DNA of 64,000 bases from the NCBI GenBank assembly GCA_001695595.3, contig MBPM02000038.1, positions 434,001-498,000 of the forward strand, written 5' to 3'. Under the pieces are notes generated by a model that saw nothing but the letters and a program-made list of their open reading frames with translations, searched no databases and was not told where the DNA came from. Source of the DNA: Plasmopara viticola (Eukaryota > Oomycota > Peronosporomycetes > Peronosporales > Peronosporaceae). The translations under genes and the position numbers were made by a program. Shown here piece by piece: positions 9,995 through 20,532 of this stretch. Position 1 is the first letter of the stretch, and every line of letters starts with the position of its first letter.

Positions 9995-10214
9995 GATACA
10001 GTCGTGGAGAATGCTTAGTAAAGTCGGTCGTCGGACAAGGCTTGGAGAAAGTATCGGTTTGGAAGGTGTCAATATTCGCGATGATGATGAAGTAGTATTT
10101 GCTGGCAAGCATTATCGCGTGCTTAGTATTCGAGAGCAGTTGGGTCGTATCTCAGATGATTTGTATGAGAAGTTATGTAATAAAATGATTGTAAATTCAA
10201 ACAATAAAAGCTAA
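9995..10214 (+). CDS. Unknown ORF at the start of element A
   Basis: The open frame 9981-10214 begins in R2 sequence (MSISGI) and continues into element A DNA. Its later part is well-formed, polar and helical: RTRLGESIGLEG, DDDEVVFAGKHY and IREQLGRISDDLYEKL. It reads through a junction, so the start belonging to the viral gene is unknown. Not recognised. Confidence 0.3.
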
Positions 10215-10439
10215 AAAAGCAAAAGTGATCGAGATCTTTGTGCAAAGTACTTTGTTTTCATTGTTGAAGAAAATATTGATGATAACTATATAAGCTCCGC
10301 AAACTGTTAGAGGACATATGGTTTCAAGATTCCGATTAATGGGTTAATTTGGATATGCACTGTATAATGAAAACTCAGAAGAGAAAGATTTAGCTCCGAA
10401 TACTAACTACACCCCAAACCGGATTCCAATAGACTACGA

Positions 10440-11144
10440 ATGGTTCTACCTCTTACAATAAGATTAGAATGAATGGAACTGATACAATGCTTATATGCAG
10501 AATCTTAATACATCTTCTTCTGACAGCACTACTAATGGCAAAGAGTAATGTTTATTGGCAGATTGGAGCAGAAAATTCGGGTCAAACTATTACTAATAAT
10601 TCTTTTGTATATGGAAACGAAGCTTATAGAGCTCTTAATTCATCTGCTGGTCGTCTTGGTATCGACACATCTTCTCTTGCTGAAGCTATGCATGGAACAT
10701 GTGCTCACGGTTCAACAACAGCTGCTCCTTCAAGTATGTTCTATTTGTAGTAATGGACGACTTCTAGTAAGTGGCAAAATTAACAATATTTCATATCGTG
10801 GTAAGAAGGAGAATGTTGAGTCGCTGAATGAGCAATATGCTGATAAATTTGTTAGAACTATTAAACCAAAGAAGTTCAACAATATAAAGACGACCCCGAT
10901 GGATGCCAGTTTAAGTATATTGCACAAGATCTGATCAAAGATGTATATGGAAAGTTAATCATGGTTAAAGTAGATGCTCAATGATGAGAATGGTTTCGTT
11001 AGTGAGGCTGGCAAATAGTATCCGCTCTCAAAGAATCAAATCATCGCTCTTCTTCATTCAGGCTTGAAGATGGCTTTGATTGATATTGACTCCTTGACCA
11101 ATAAGGTGGCGGAAGTAGAAGATACACTCTACAAGCTCAAATAA
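10440..11144 (+). pseudogene. Fibre-like protein with S74-like C-terminus (element A)
   Basis: Open pieces in three frames follow each other: 10469-10750 (NVYWQIGAENSG, Asn/Ser/Thr-rich), 10761-10934, and a tail through 11144 containing YIAQDLIKDVYG, YPLSKNQIIALLHSGL and a coiled-coil end IDSLTNKVAEVEDTLYKL. A conserved I-AQD/E-V block followed by a helical coiled coil is typical of the peptidase S74 intramolecular chaperone that trimerises and cleaves itself off phage and viral fibres. Frameshifts near 10.75 and 10.9 kb break it. The domain call is an inference from this pattern and from the clearer case at 54.4 kb. Confidence 0.45.
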
Positions 11145-11179
11145 AGTCTATAGGAAAAAAAAATCATACTAATATACAT

Positions 11180-11420
11180 ACATCACCGACACAAAAAGGG
11201 GAAAAATATACTGCGCATGTATTCATTCCATCTACAGGATCCGCAAAGACTATAAACTTTGAAAACTCTATATATTAACAATATAAGGACAGAAAGCCTT
11301 TGCAGATATGGAAGCTTTTAGATCATAACGATAAGAAATGGGGACATAGTTATAAAAAACGACATGCCAAAGATACAGGAATCGCAGGCCAGCTAGCTTT
11401 AAGAATTTTTTGGACTTGAA
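11180..11420 (+). pseudogene. Unrecognised ORF remnant in element A
   Basis: After a short intergenic stretch, one plus frame reads a coding-like sequence (GEKYTAHVFIPSTGSAKTI, then an interrupting stop, then KPLQIWKLLDHNDKKWGH and DTGIAGQLALRIFW). It is not a family I can name. Confidence 0.25.
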
Positions 11421-11608
11421 TGGTAAAGATATACAGATAAGCTATAAAATATCTGTATCCAAATCGACAAACCATTTTTAATACATCAGGTTCATTTTAC
11501 TGTTTTTAGGTGAGCCAGAGCAATTCCCAAATATCACAGTAGTCATTTCGCCTTCCTTGATATTGTATGTTGTTGTACTTTGTTTAACCCAATTTTGGAG
11601 GTGTTGGT

Positions 11609-11782
11609 TTATTGTTGTAAACAGCTACCACTGACGAGTACTGTCATCTTTTCGGAGGGGTATGATATAAGATCCTGTGGTTTGCAAATATCAATAACTT
11701 TATCTAATTGGGCATCAAGTATACGTGCTAGCTCGACTAGATCTGTATCAGTAGTAATACCTGATGATTTATTTTCCAACAT
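11609..11782 (-). CDS. 57-residue ORF, element A minus strand
   Basis: ATG at 11782, stop at 11609. It is acidic and helical (DTDLVELARILDAQLDKVIDICKPQ), with no known motif. It is convergent with the fibre gene and divergent from the capsid gene, a spacing seen for small virion ORFs in PLVs. Coding status is uncertain. Confidence 0.3.
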   Translation of the reverse strand: MLENKSSGITTDTDLVELARILDAQLDKVIDICKPQDLISYPSEKMTVLVSGSCLQQ

Positions 11783-11877
11783 GATATTTTCAACGCAGTA
11801 TATATACTACGTTCGTTAGTTGCTTTGAATTCTAATAATAAAGAAAAGATAACAAAAAAGATGTTTAACATAAAGAA

Positions 11878-13184
11878 ATGACGGATTAAAACAACTAGCC
11901 GATCAATTTCTTCACGACCGCACTGTATTTCCCGATCCTGTAGTCTCGATCTCTAATGATTGGCGAGTTATCCACAGCGTCGATAACTCAATATCAGTCG
12001 GGTGTTATTACTATTGATGCTACGAGTCAATTAAATGGCTCTACGGGTTTTGGCAACCTTCGCGGAGCCTATCTTTCTCTCCCCTATGTGTAATCATGAA
12101 AAACATTGGCGCTTCTGCACTCGGAACTCTGGCGTCTGGAATGTTATTGACTCGCCCTCCGTGGAACTAAATCGACCATTGCTGATAATGATTACAAGCT
12201 GTACTGGAATAATCTTTGAGCTATGACAGAGTAGAGCTCTACTGATGTTGTCAAGCGTGAAGCTGATTGATTCTTAGCTGCAAATGATTCGACTTCAGTA
12301 CTTTTGTTCAATCAAGAGGAAATGCAGCTGCTACCACTCGGGGTGATGTTTATCTATATAACACGACCAATGTAGCGTCTACAGTTGTTACTGGCCTTGT
12401 ACCTAATCCTACTGGCACGTCAGCCTCCATTATTAAAAGCTTATACAACAACCCTTTACAAGTTGCTACAAGTACTGATGGTACCACTTTAACTGCAGCG
12501 AATCAAATGGTTGGATGATGATCAGATCTGGCAGTCTTTTCTCCATGGTTCAACAAAGTGGTAAAGGTGGATTTGCTACTAATTCATCAGCCGCTGCTTC
12601 TCGTGGTATTGCTGGAACTTGGTACCACATGTTAAACATTCGTCTCATCAATCTCCATCCAATTTTCAAAGGATAAGGTCTAATTGCTTATCCTCAAATC
12701 AAGATCAAACCTCGTGTTCACCAAAGTTACGTCGATGTTACCACTGGTGCCTTAAATGCTATGGCGCTGGCAAATACTACTTTAACATCTGGTACTACAA
12801 TTCCTGTTATGGTTGCTTCTACTGCAACTGGCAACCCAATTTATGGTGTTCCCAATGCGACACCGGTCTCTCTTCGTGTTGCTTTTGGTCCTCTACAGGA
12901 TTTTTTAACTACTCTTTCAACATCGGGTCAGATTTTCTCATTCACCACAAGTCGTCTATTTATTCGTTTCTCTGATATTGCTAACCCGACGCAGATTGTC
13001 CAGAAATCAAATTAAGGAAGTTAATAATATTGATTGCGACGCTCAATACGTTACTTGAAAAGCTGGTGTTGGTGTAAGCACGACGCAGTAGAATGAAGCT
13101 TTATGCTTTCAGCTATCGGCTTCGCTCACGATCATCAAGTATGTCGCTCTCATTTCTTATGCGGTAACCAGCAGTGGTCGTTTC
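11878..13184 (+). pseudogene. Major capsid protein of element A, first part
   Basis: A possible ATG is at 11878. Coding-like blocks follow in changing frames: QLADQFLHDRTVFPD, GNLRGAYLSLPYV, KNIGASALGTLASGM, GGFATNSSAAASRGIAGTWYH, and a long clean block 12761-13015 (VSLRVAFGPLQDFLTT, TSRLFIRFSDIANP). The order, size and small-residue-rich beta-type composition fit a PLV double-jelly-roll major capsid protein. At least five frame breaks are present. At 13180-13184 (GTTTC) it is interrupted by the copia element; it resumes at 17623. Confidence 0.55.
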
Positions 13185-13331
13185 TGTTAAAATACACCGC
13201 TGAATGCATGTTGAACAGGTGAATGGCTTCACAGTATTTACAAGTACGTTACAGTTAGTAATTACATATGGTAGCCGTTCATTGGTCAAGATAAATATAT
13301 ATTCACTTCGGTTTTTACTTTCTTCTCAACA
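13185..13331 (+). repeat. 5' LTR of copia element
   Basis: A 147-bp LTR with TG...CA ends. It has two extra bases (TA) in a TA-rich run and lacks one T near its start relative to the 3' LTR. The sequence after it (GGATAACAGCC) is the expected place for the primer-binding site; I could not match it to a tRNA. Confidence 0.93.
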
Positions 13332-13373
13332 GGATAACAGCCGCAACAAGCTCAAGCAACGTTCTCGCCCAAT

Positions 13374-16300
13374 ATGAACAAGCGCACCGAAGTCCTCCTA
13401 GGAAGTGGTAAGTATTACCACTGGGAGTTTAACATGAGGATGACCCTGGCGCGGAAGGATCTCCTGGGACACATCATGGCCGTCAAGGAAGAGAAGGACG
13501 TCACGGAGGCGTGGCTGGTTAATGATGCCAAGGCGCTTGGCATCATTGCTCAAGGCATTAAGATCCAGCACCAGACCAAGATTCGGTCGGCTACGCGTGC
13601 TATGGAGGCGTGGGGAACCCTCCGCGATTTCTACAATCGCTCGACTCTTCACAATCCTGTTGTGATGACTCGTCGACTACACGAGTTCAAGATGGAAAGT
13701 GGAACAAGCATGGCAGAGCATCTGGACTCTTTTGACGAGCTAGTAGTGGGACTACAGACTACGGGAGAGCAAATCGATGAGTCACGTCAGCTGGTGGTAC
13801 TTCTCAGCAGTCTACCTTCGGAGTACGACTTGATTTCGTCGATTGAGGAAAATGCAAGGGATATTTCGTTGATAGAAGTCAAGGAGAAGCTGCTCAAAGA
13901 GTCGGAGAAGCTGCAGAGGAAAGAAGCTACAGAGAAAGCGTTTCGCGTAAATGGAAATGGAAATGCTAGAAGATTCAAAGGTGGACGGAACAATGGGCGA
14001 AAGGGTGGTCCTCCACGCAATAACGACGGGTTCAAGGGCAAGTGCTTCAACTGTGACCAATTTGGACACATGAAGCGGAACTGCCCGGCCGGTAAAAGAT
14101 TCAACAGCGACGACACGGTGTTTGCTGTTGGTGAAGGGAAGTCATCAGGATGGCTGATAGACAGTGGAGCAACTTCCCACATGACCCCACACAGGAAGGA
14201 CTTGTTTGATTACAAGGGCCTAGAAGCTAGCATCGAAGTTACGATTGCAGACGGGAAGAAGTTGCTTGTCAAAGGATCCGGCACGGTAAAATTGACTGGT
14301 TTGAACGGAATGAGGATTCGCATGGTTGAAGTTCTGCACATTCCCGGAATCGACAGAAGGTTGCTGTCAGTTGGCAAAATTGGCAGAGCGTGGCATGAGT
14401 GTGGAATTCTCGCGTTCGTCATGTGTCATTAGAAGCAAGCAATTGCGTCGGGCATAAAAGTTGGAAAGTCGTATTTTCTTGACTGTGAGCAAGAAGAAGC
14501 ATGTCTCGTTGAATATACCGGGGCTGACAATCAGTGGAAGCTTCGGCATGCACGCATGGGGCACCTCAGCAAGGATGCGCTGATCAGGACACAGCGATTG
14601 ACTAAAGGTATCCCAATTATCAAGTAAAGTGTGGAAATATTGTGTGCCGGGTGTTTGAAGGGCAAGCAGACGATCACGGTGTTTCCGTCTCGTTTGATGA
14701 CAAAGACGGCACGTGTGTTGGAGCGTGTTCACGCAGATGTCGTGGGGCCAATGCGAACTATCTCGAAGGGTGGTGCCAAATACATTCTCACGTTTGTGGA
14801 TGACGTTTCACGACATGTTGCATTTTTACGGATCAAGAGCAAGAGTGAAGTGGCTGGCAAGTTCAAGGAGTTTCTGACATTATACGAAAACCAGTGGGGT
14901 GCACGACTAAGATGTTTGCGATCCGACAACGGAACCGAGTTCGTAAATAAGAAAATGGCAGGAATATGTAAAGAGAACGGCATTGTACACCAGCGCTCCG
15001 TCCCATACAGCCCGCAGCAGAACGGAGTAGCGGAGCGTATGAACAGGACAATTATGGAGAAAGCCCGCAGCATGTTACACTACAAGAGCGTATCGACGGA
15101 ATGGTGGGCGGAAGCGGTAAATACAGCGGTTTATTTAATTAATCGCTCCAGCAATACGGTCTATCCTGACACCACGCCGTATGAGCTAGTTTTCAAAATG
15201 AAGCCTCGAATGGATCACCTGCGCGTATTTGGTTCGCAAGGCTACGCTCATATTGACGATGTGAAACGGACCAAACTGGAACCCAAGAGCTTCAGGTGTA
15301 TGTTTCTTGGCTATGCAGAGAATGTCAAGGGCTGTCACGTGTTTGACTTGGAGAATGCCAAGATTAAAGTGACCCGCTCTGTAAAGTTGGATGAGCGTGA
15401 GGTGGGCGGCATCTACGACACGCAAGAGCTTAAGCCGGAAACAATTGTTCAAGTAGTTAAGGATGGTGATGAAGACAATGTTCAGCATCAAGTGGATCGA
15501 CAGTCAATTCCGGACGATCCCATGGGAGCTATCGAAGAGACAGTCGAGGATGTCGATATGGAGGATGTAAATCGTACGCCAAGTGCCGTTGTACAGCGGC
15601 TAATGCCTTCTGAGAGCCCTGTACGAAATGGGCTTGAGCTAACGGAGTATCATCAACCTTCCCAAGTGCAACAAGAAAATCGTTTGGTGTTTCGGCCTGA
15701 ATTGGAGCGAACACGAATAAGACGTGAGCCAGTGCTAATGCTAAGAAACGGTTCTGATGGTGGAGAGTCAACAGAAGGCAGTGAGGGCCTACCGACTCCA
15801 AAGCGTGCTAGGATTGACGAAGATGGACTAATTGCGGAAGCCTTTCTTGCCTACGCTGTGAATAATGACGATGATACGGACTCACCGACTACTTATACTC
15901 AAGCAATGGCAAGCGACGATGCAATGAAATGGCGTGAAGCAATGGATGCTGAGCTTCGCTCTCACGAAGAGAATAAAACGTGGACATTGCATCCACGAGG
16001 GAAAATTGAACGCGCAATTGGATCACGATGGGTATTTGCCAAAAAGCGTGATCAGAATAGCGCTATCGTGCGATACAAGGCACGACTAGTCGCGAAAGGT
16101 TTCAAGCAGAAGTATGGCGTTGACTTTTTCGAGACATATTCCCTGGTTGCCAACATGAAATCGATCCGAATAATTCTCGCTGTATATGTTGAATGTGGCT
16201 ATCAAATGGCACAGCTGGACGTCGACACGGCTTTTTTTAATAGCGTGTTGACGGACAACCTTTTTTTTTGAAGTCCCGCTTGGTGTCGACAATGCTCAAG

Positions 16301-17463
16301 GAAACATATGTCAACTAAACAAGGCTATTTACGGACTTAAACAAGCAGCGAGTGCCTGGAACAAGACAATACATCGTGTCTTCGTCAGGAATGGCTTTAA
16401 GAGTTGCGGAGCAGATCAATGTATTTATGTCAAGAGAACTAAAGAAGGTTTTGCTTACGTTGGACTATATGTGGATGACATGATTATCGCAGCAAGAAGC
16501 AGCAAAGAGTTAAATTAAGTAAAGAAGATACTCAACAATTCTTTCAAGATGCAGGGGCTGGGTAAGGCGAAATTTATTTTGGGTATGGAAATTGATCACG
16601 ACAGGTCAGCTGGAATATTGATGATCAAACAGACTCGCTACATCGATGACGTGGTCAAGCGATTCGGTCAACAAGATGCCAAAATTGTTGAAAACCCTTG
16701 CGTATCAGGATTGAAGCTGTCGTCAAAGCAGTCACCCACAACGGAAGAGGGACGGTCGACAATGCGATCAAAGCCTTATCGCTCTTTGATTGGATGCTTG
16801 CTGTACATAACGACATGCACTCGGCCTGATGTTGCTTACGTGGTGACGCAGCTATCACGTTCTCTGGAGAACCCAGGACTACAACATTGGAGCGCAGCAA
16901 TTCGAGTAGTACGGTATCTGAAGACCACGCGTCAAATCGGTATCGTCTACCGAGGAACTGGAAGCGTTACGGTCAAGGCATACTCGGATGCAGATTGGGG
17001 CAGCAACACGGATGACAGACGCTCGGTCTCGGGAATTATGGTCATGATTGCAAGCGCACCAGTAGGTATTTAAGTCGAAGTACCAGCGGACAGTTGCGCT
17101 GAGCTCAGCGGAAGCTGAGTATATGGCTCTCAGTTATGCACACAAGAAGTTCTTTGGATGCGGGCAATACTAAAGGACATGGGTCACGAGCAAGTTGAAG
17201 GCACACAGGTTTGGGAAGACAACCAAGGTGCTATTGCATTGGCCAATAACGCCGGATATTATGGTAGGACGAAGCATGTGGACATCAAGCACCACTTTAT
17301 TCGTGAGAACGTGCAAGAAGGACTGTTGAAGATCAAATATATCGACACGAAGAGTCAGCTTGCAGATATGCTGACGAAGGCAGTTGGGAGTAAGAGGCTT
17401 AAGTATCTGCGCGAAGCCACCGGAATCAAGACCAAGTCAGCAACAAAGGACACACAGCATTAG
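13374..17463 (+). pseudogene. Copia gag-pol polyprotein, broken
   Basis: It starts at ATG 13374. Gag is followed by a CFNCDQFGHMKRNC zinc knuckle (14043-14084), protease DSGATSHM (14160-14183), an integrase HH-CC zinc region (near 14540-14660), a DDE core with HADVVGPM, RSDNGTEF and SPQQNGVAERMNRT (14730-15050), RT with QLDVDTAF (about 16210) and YVDD (16468-16479), and RNase H with SDADWG and EDNQGAIALANN. TAG (14430-14432) and TAA (14625-14627) interrupt pol without changing frame. A frameshift lies at the T-run near 16260, a stop near 16516 and further shifts at 17.06-17.15 kb. This copy cannot make its own enzymes. Confidence 0.92.
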
Positions 17464-17476
17464 CGGTGAGTGGGAG

Positions 17477-17622
17477 TGTTAAAATTACACCGCTGAATGC
17501 ATGTTGAACAGGTGAATGGCTTCACAGTATTTACAAGTACGTTACAGTTAGTAATTACATATGGTAGCCGTTCATTGGTCAAGATAAATATATTCACTTC
17601 GGTTTTTACTTTCTTCTCAACA
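17477..17622 (+). repeat. 3' LTR of copia element
   Basis: A 146-bp copy of the 13185-13331 LTR, followed directly by the target duplicate GTTTC at 17623. Confidence 0.93.
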
Positions 17623-17842
17623 GTTTCAGTGATGAAGTTTTCCAGTCCTTTTGATTCCGCTTCTTGGACGTGTCAGCCTGGCGCTAGTGTTCGTGATTTC
17701 AAGGTTCAAATTGGTAACGATAACATGATCAACACGACCATTATATGATTATGAAAGCTTCTTTGATGAAATCAGTAAGATTGCTGCGATTTGTGCAATC
17801 GCATTTTGCGTACAAAAATTGTCTGGTCAGAATTAATCGTAT
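17623..17842 (+). pseudogene. Major capsid protein of element A, part after copia
   Basis: After the copia 3' LTR the frame reads PFDSASWTCQPGASVRDF, KVQIGNDN and YDYESFFDEI. This is a characteristic block of PLV/Polinton-type capsid proteins, continuing the frame interrupted at 13184. It is lost in stops after about 17.84 kb, so the C-terminal jelly roll is missing. Confidence 0.55.
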
Positions 17843-19807
17843 GCCACCAAAACTGCGTATAAAAGAAACACCGCAACTCTTTTTTAAATTCTAAAGTGGC
17901 ACTGGTAGGATAACGAATCTAGCTGCAGGCAAAGGACGTAAGTAATTTTCTGATCGTGAGACGCTTTTTTTTGTCAGGTTTTGACAAGCAAGAATACGGC
18001 GTTCACCTTGCTGCTCCAACATTGTAAAGGGTCTTAACCTTAATCGTTTTTGGAGAATTTCCACCCCAGAGATCACCAACATGCAAATGCGGCGGAAAAC
18101 CGTCTGGATTTCAGCAATCAAAAAAGTGCTGAAAATGCCGTGAGGTCGACCGATCTTAGTCGTCTGAAAATAATTCTCAAAAATCCTTGCACTCGTGATG
18201 TTACCCAATCGTGTCGCAGAAGTGTGACCCCAAGCAGGTCAAAATGCAAACGTTTTTGGCTTTTGAAGCTATATGACTCAGCTTCGGAGGCTTCTGACAT
18301 TCGCGTAATGTGCTATGATGATTCACTCAGCGATCCTAATCTAAACGGCTTTATATACTCAATTATCCATTTTTGACAAGGCTTAGGTCGACTTTTAACG
18401 CTTGAGACATGTAGATAATGAAGCTATGTTCTGGAATGAGTTTTAAAAAAAATATAATTTGCTGCGCAGCAAGTCTTAGCGGTGATGTTGCAACGAAAGG
18501 AAGTGCAATTGATAAACTGGAAGTCCCAAAGAAGATTTACGACTAGTAAGAATAAAAAAAATATAGTCTTGGCCGGGAGGAGTGTGACGCCATTGCTTGA
18601 AGTCAGTGTATGTTTCACGAGTAAGTGAGACAGTCTTAACGTTCGACATACGCCACGTGATCTTTTGAACATCAATGAAGCGACAGTACTAAGAACTAAA
18701 GCGTCAACTTTATGATCAACGACCACATATTAGTATAAAGTAATATGCCAGAAATAATTGAAGGACATATACTACAAGTGAGATGAACTTCACATTAAAA
18801 AGCTTAAGAGTTATTTATCGTCTTGAAGTACACACTTATACTAGCTCTTATGGTCAGAAAGACACTTGTATTCGCTGTATGTATAGAATGCGAGTCAACG
18901 ACGTGAGTTCACACTATTTGCACTTGCTTCAAACAGCATAGCGCAGTTTCGAATACCGTCGAAGACTGTTGCCTTATTAACACGATGTGGACCCACGTTT
19001 TACTGCTCAGCTAGTATGCAAATAGCTGCGACAATCCCACAACACTGTAAAATATATTGAAATGTCGATAAGCTAATTCTATCGTAGTGACCGTAGGTCA
19101 ACCACCTTATCCAATGTCCGCACTTAAAGCGTCATCGGAGACCGACACAGTGTTTCAAAAAACAATCTGATCTCACAATGTCTAAGTACCGATCGGCAAG
19201 CAACGTATAGAGTAATGCCACCGAACAACGACTCGGTCGCTTATAGAGCACATTAACGCCTCGCGCGTTGATCATACCTTGTGTTGAAAGGGCTAGTCCT
19301 TAGCCTCATGGTCAACTACGACCAAGTTAAGCCAATTCGACGCCACTTTGCTTGTTGATCAAGATTAGAAGCAATCGGACGAAAACTTTAAAGAATAAGA
19401 CTCACCAAAGCTCGTGATTCTGCGACTTGTAACTTTCGGCTATGTTGGTTGAAGTATGCACTACGGTTGCCCGATAAACGCGTTCGCAAGCGTGTGCACC
19501 ACACATCGCGTCCTCATGAGTGGTCAGTGATCTTACTGCCCAATCCGAGCACTTAGTGCCCGTTCGGTGATCGAACGCTTGTGCCTGATACGTTCAAACG
19601 CATAAGCATTAGCCTCGACGATGTGCATGAGAACTAATTTAATCAAAAAGGAATGAATCTTACATTATTTTGAATCCGCGGGTGAGCTAAAAGCTCGCGC
19701 CAGGCGGTGATGCGGTGTCAAGTTGACCTCGCAAATATTGAGAAAAAAGACAAAAGGACAGCTGAACTGGTTGTTATGGCACGGCAAGTGCTACATAAAC
19801 CGTTTGG
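17843..19807. other. Non-coding or unrecognised region
   Basis: Several short antisense pairs of open frames exist at 17.9-18.7 kb (for example 18050-18376 plus and 18424-18726 minus), but none carries a known motif. The 18.9-19.8 kb part has irregular, GC-richer DNA that may be an old LTR, but no ends were found. The LINE inserted at its right edge. Confidence 0.3.
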
Positions 19808-19823
19808 TCTAAGTAGTTAGTCG
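19808..19823. repeat. LINE target-site duplication, left
   Basis: TCTAAGTAGTTAGTCG, identical to 26529-26544. Confidence 0.93.
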
Positions 19824-20442
19824 ATTCCGCAATTTGCCAGCTACCCCACAAGTGGACAGAGACAAGTTCAAGCTTGCTCCTCCGCTTCTCCAGCTGTCAA
19901 GTCGCCCCGCTCCGCTCCCCCCCCGTTCACCGGGTCGTGCCGAGCCTCCACCCCCGCCCCCGCAGTTCGCGTCACTCAGACAGTTAGGCGCCTACAGTTT
20001 ACTGTAGGCTCATCCCTGCTGAGGACAAGAACTAAGTGCGCTAAGTCTTACCGAAAGGTATCGACTGGTTTCGCCAAAACTACATCGTAGTGCGACTCAC
20101 CCACCAGGACGCTAGGCCGTACTGACGTGAGTCAACGAAAAGTTCAATTTCACGTGGAGTGGAAGCGAGCATACTTTGTAGGCTGCACCTTCACTGTGTC
20201 CGGGTATTGAGGTACCTTTCGACTAGTGTTGGCTTAAGTGTCCTTTGATACTAGAGACGCAGTAAGCGCGTCTCCACAGTTTCCTGCGTTCATTCGCAAC
20301 TAGTGGTTAGTACTCCGCAGTACTCTCCAGCTATGATGGGCCCCAACGCGACAAGGCTTGGCGCCAAACATGGCACAACACCGCGCCACGGACCGAACAT
20401 TCGCGCCCTGCTGACGCCGTCTTTGAGAAGGCGGAGGCATCC
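19824..20442 (+). promoter_or_regulatory. LINE 5' UTR, C-rich
   Basis: About 0.6 kb between the target duplicate and ORF1. It includes C-rich runs at 19.88-19.97 kb and no open frame. LINE 5' UTRs usually carry an internal promoter; no specific motif is identified here. Confidence 0.5.
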
Positions 20443-20532
20443 TTGCTGGATCCTGACCGGGACCAACGGGACAAACGCTGCGCCGCCCTGGCTGGCGTCC
20501 CGCAACAAGTATCCCCCGAGCTGCTTCTACCC

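Larger units (their letters stand above)
13185..17622 (+). mobile_element. Ty1/copia retrotransposon with LTRs and target duplication
   Basis: Two near-identical LTRs (13185-13331 and 17477-17622) begin TGTTAAAAT and end CTCAACA. They are flanked by the 5-bp duplication GTTTC at 13180-13184 and 17623-17627. A purine-rich tract GGTGAGTGGGAG lies just before the 3' LTR. The LTRs differ by only two small indels, so insertion was recent relative to the decay of the capsid gene it splits. The domain order protease, integrase, RT, RNase H is that of copia elements. Confidence 0.95.
9995..17880 (+). mobile_element. PLV element A (partial), interrupted by copia
   Basis: It starts at a sharp break in the R2 repeat and contains a fibre-like gene with an S74-like tail, short unknown ORFs and a major-capsid-like gene. 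The capsid gene differs in sequence from that of element B, so this is another PLV lineage. No ATPase, protease or replication gene was recognised in it. The right boundary is uncertain. A Ty1/copia element occupies 13185-17622. Confidence 0.55.

Noticed and set aside
15186..15801. Minus-strand open frames inside copia pol
   Set aside because: Shadows of the plus-strand polyprotein, which carries clear integrase and RT motifs.
18890..19807. Solo LTR around the LINE insertion site
   Set aside because: The DNA looks LTR-like in composition, but no paired ends or target duplication could be found.
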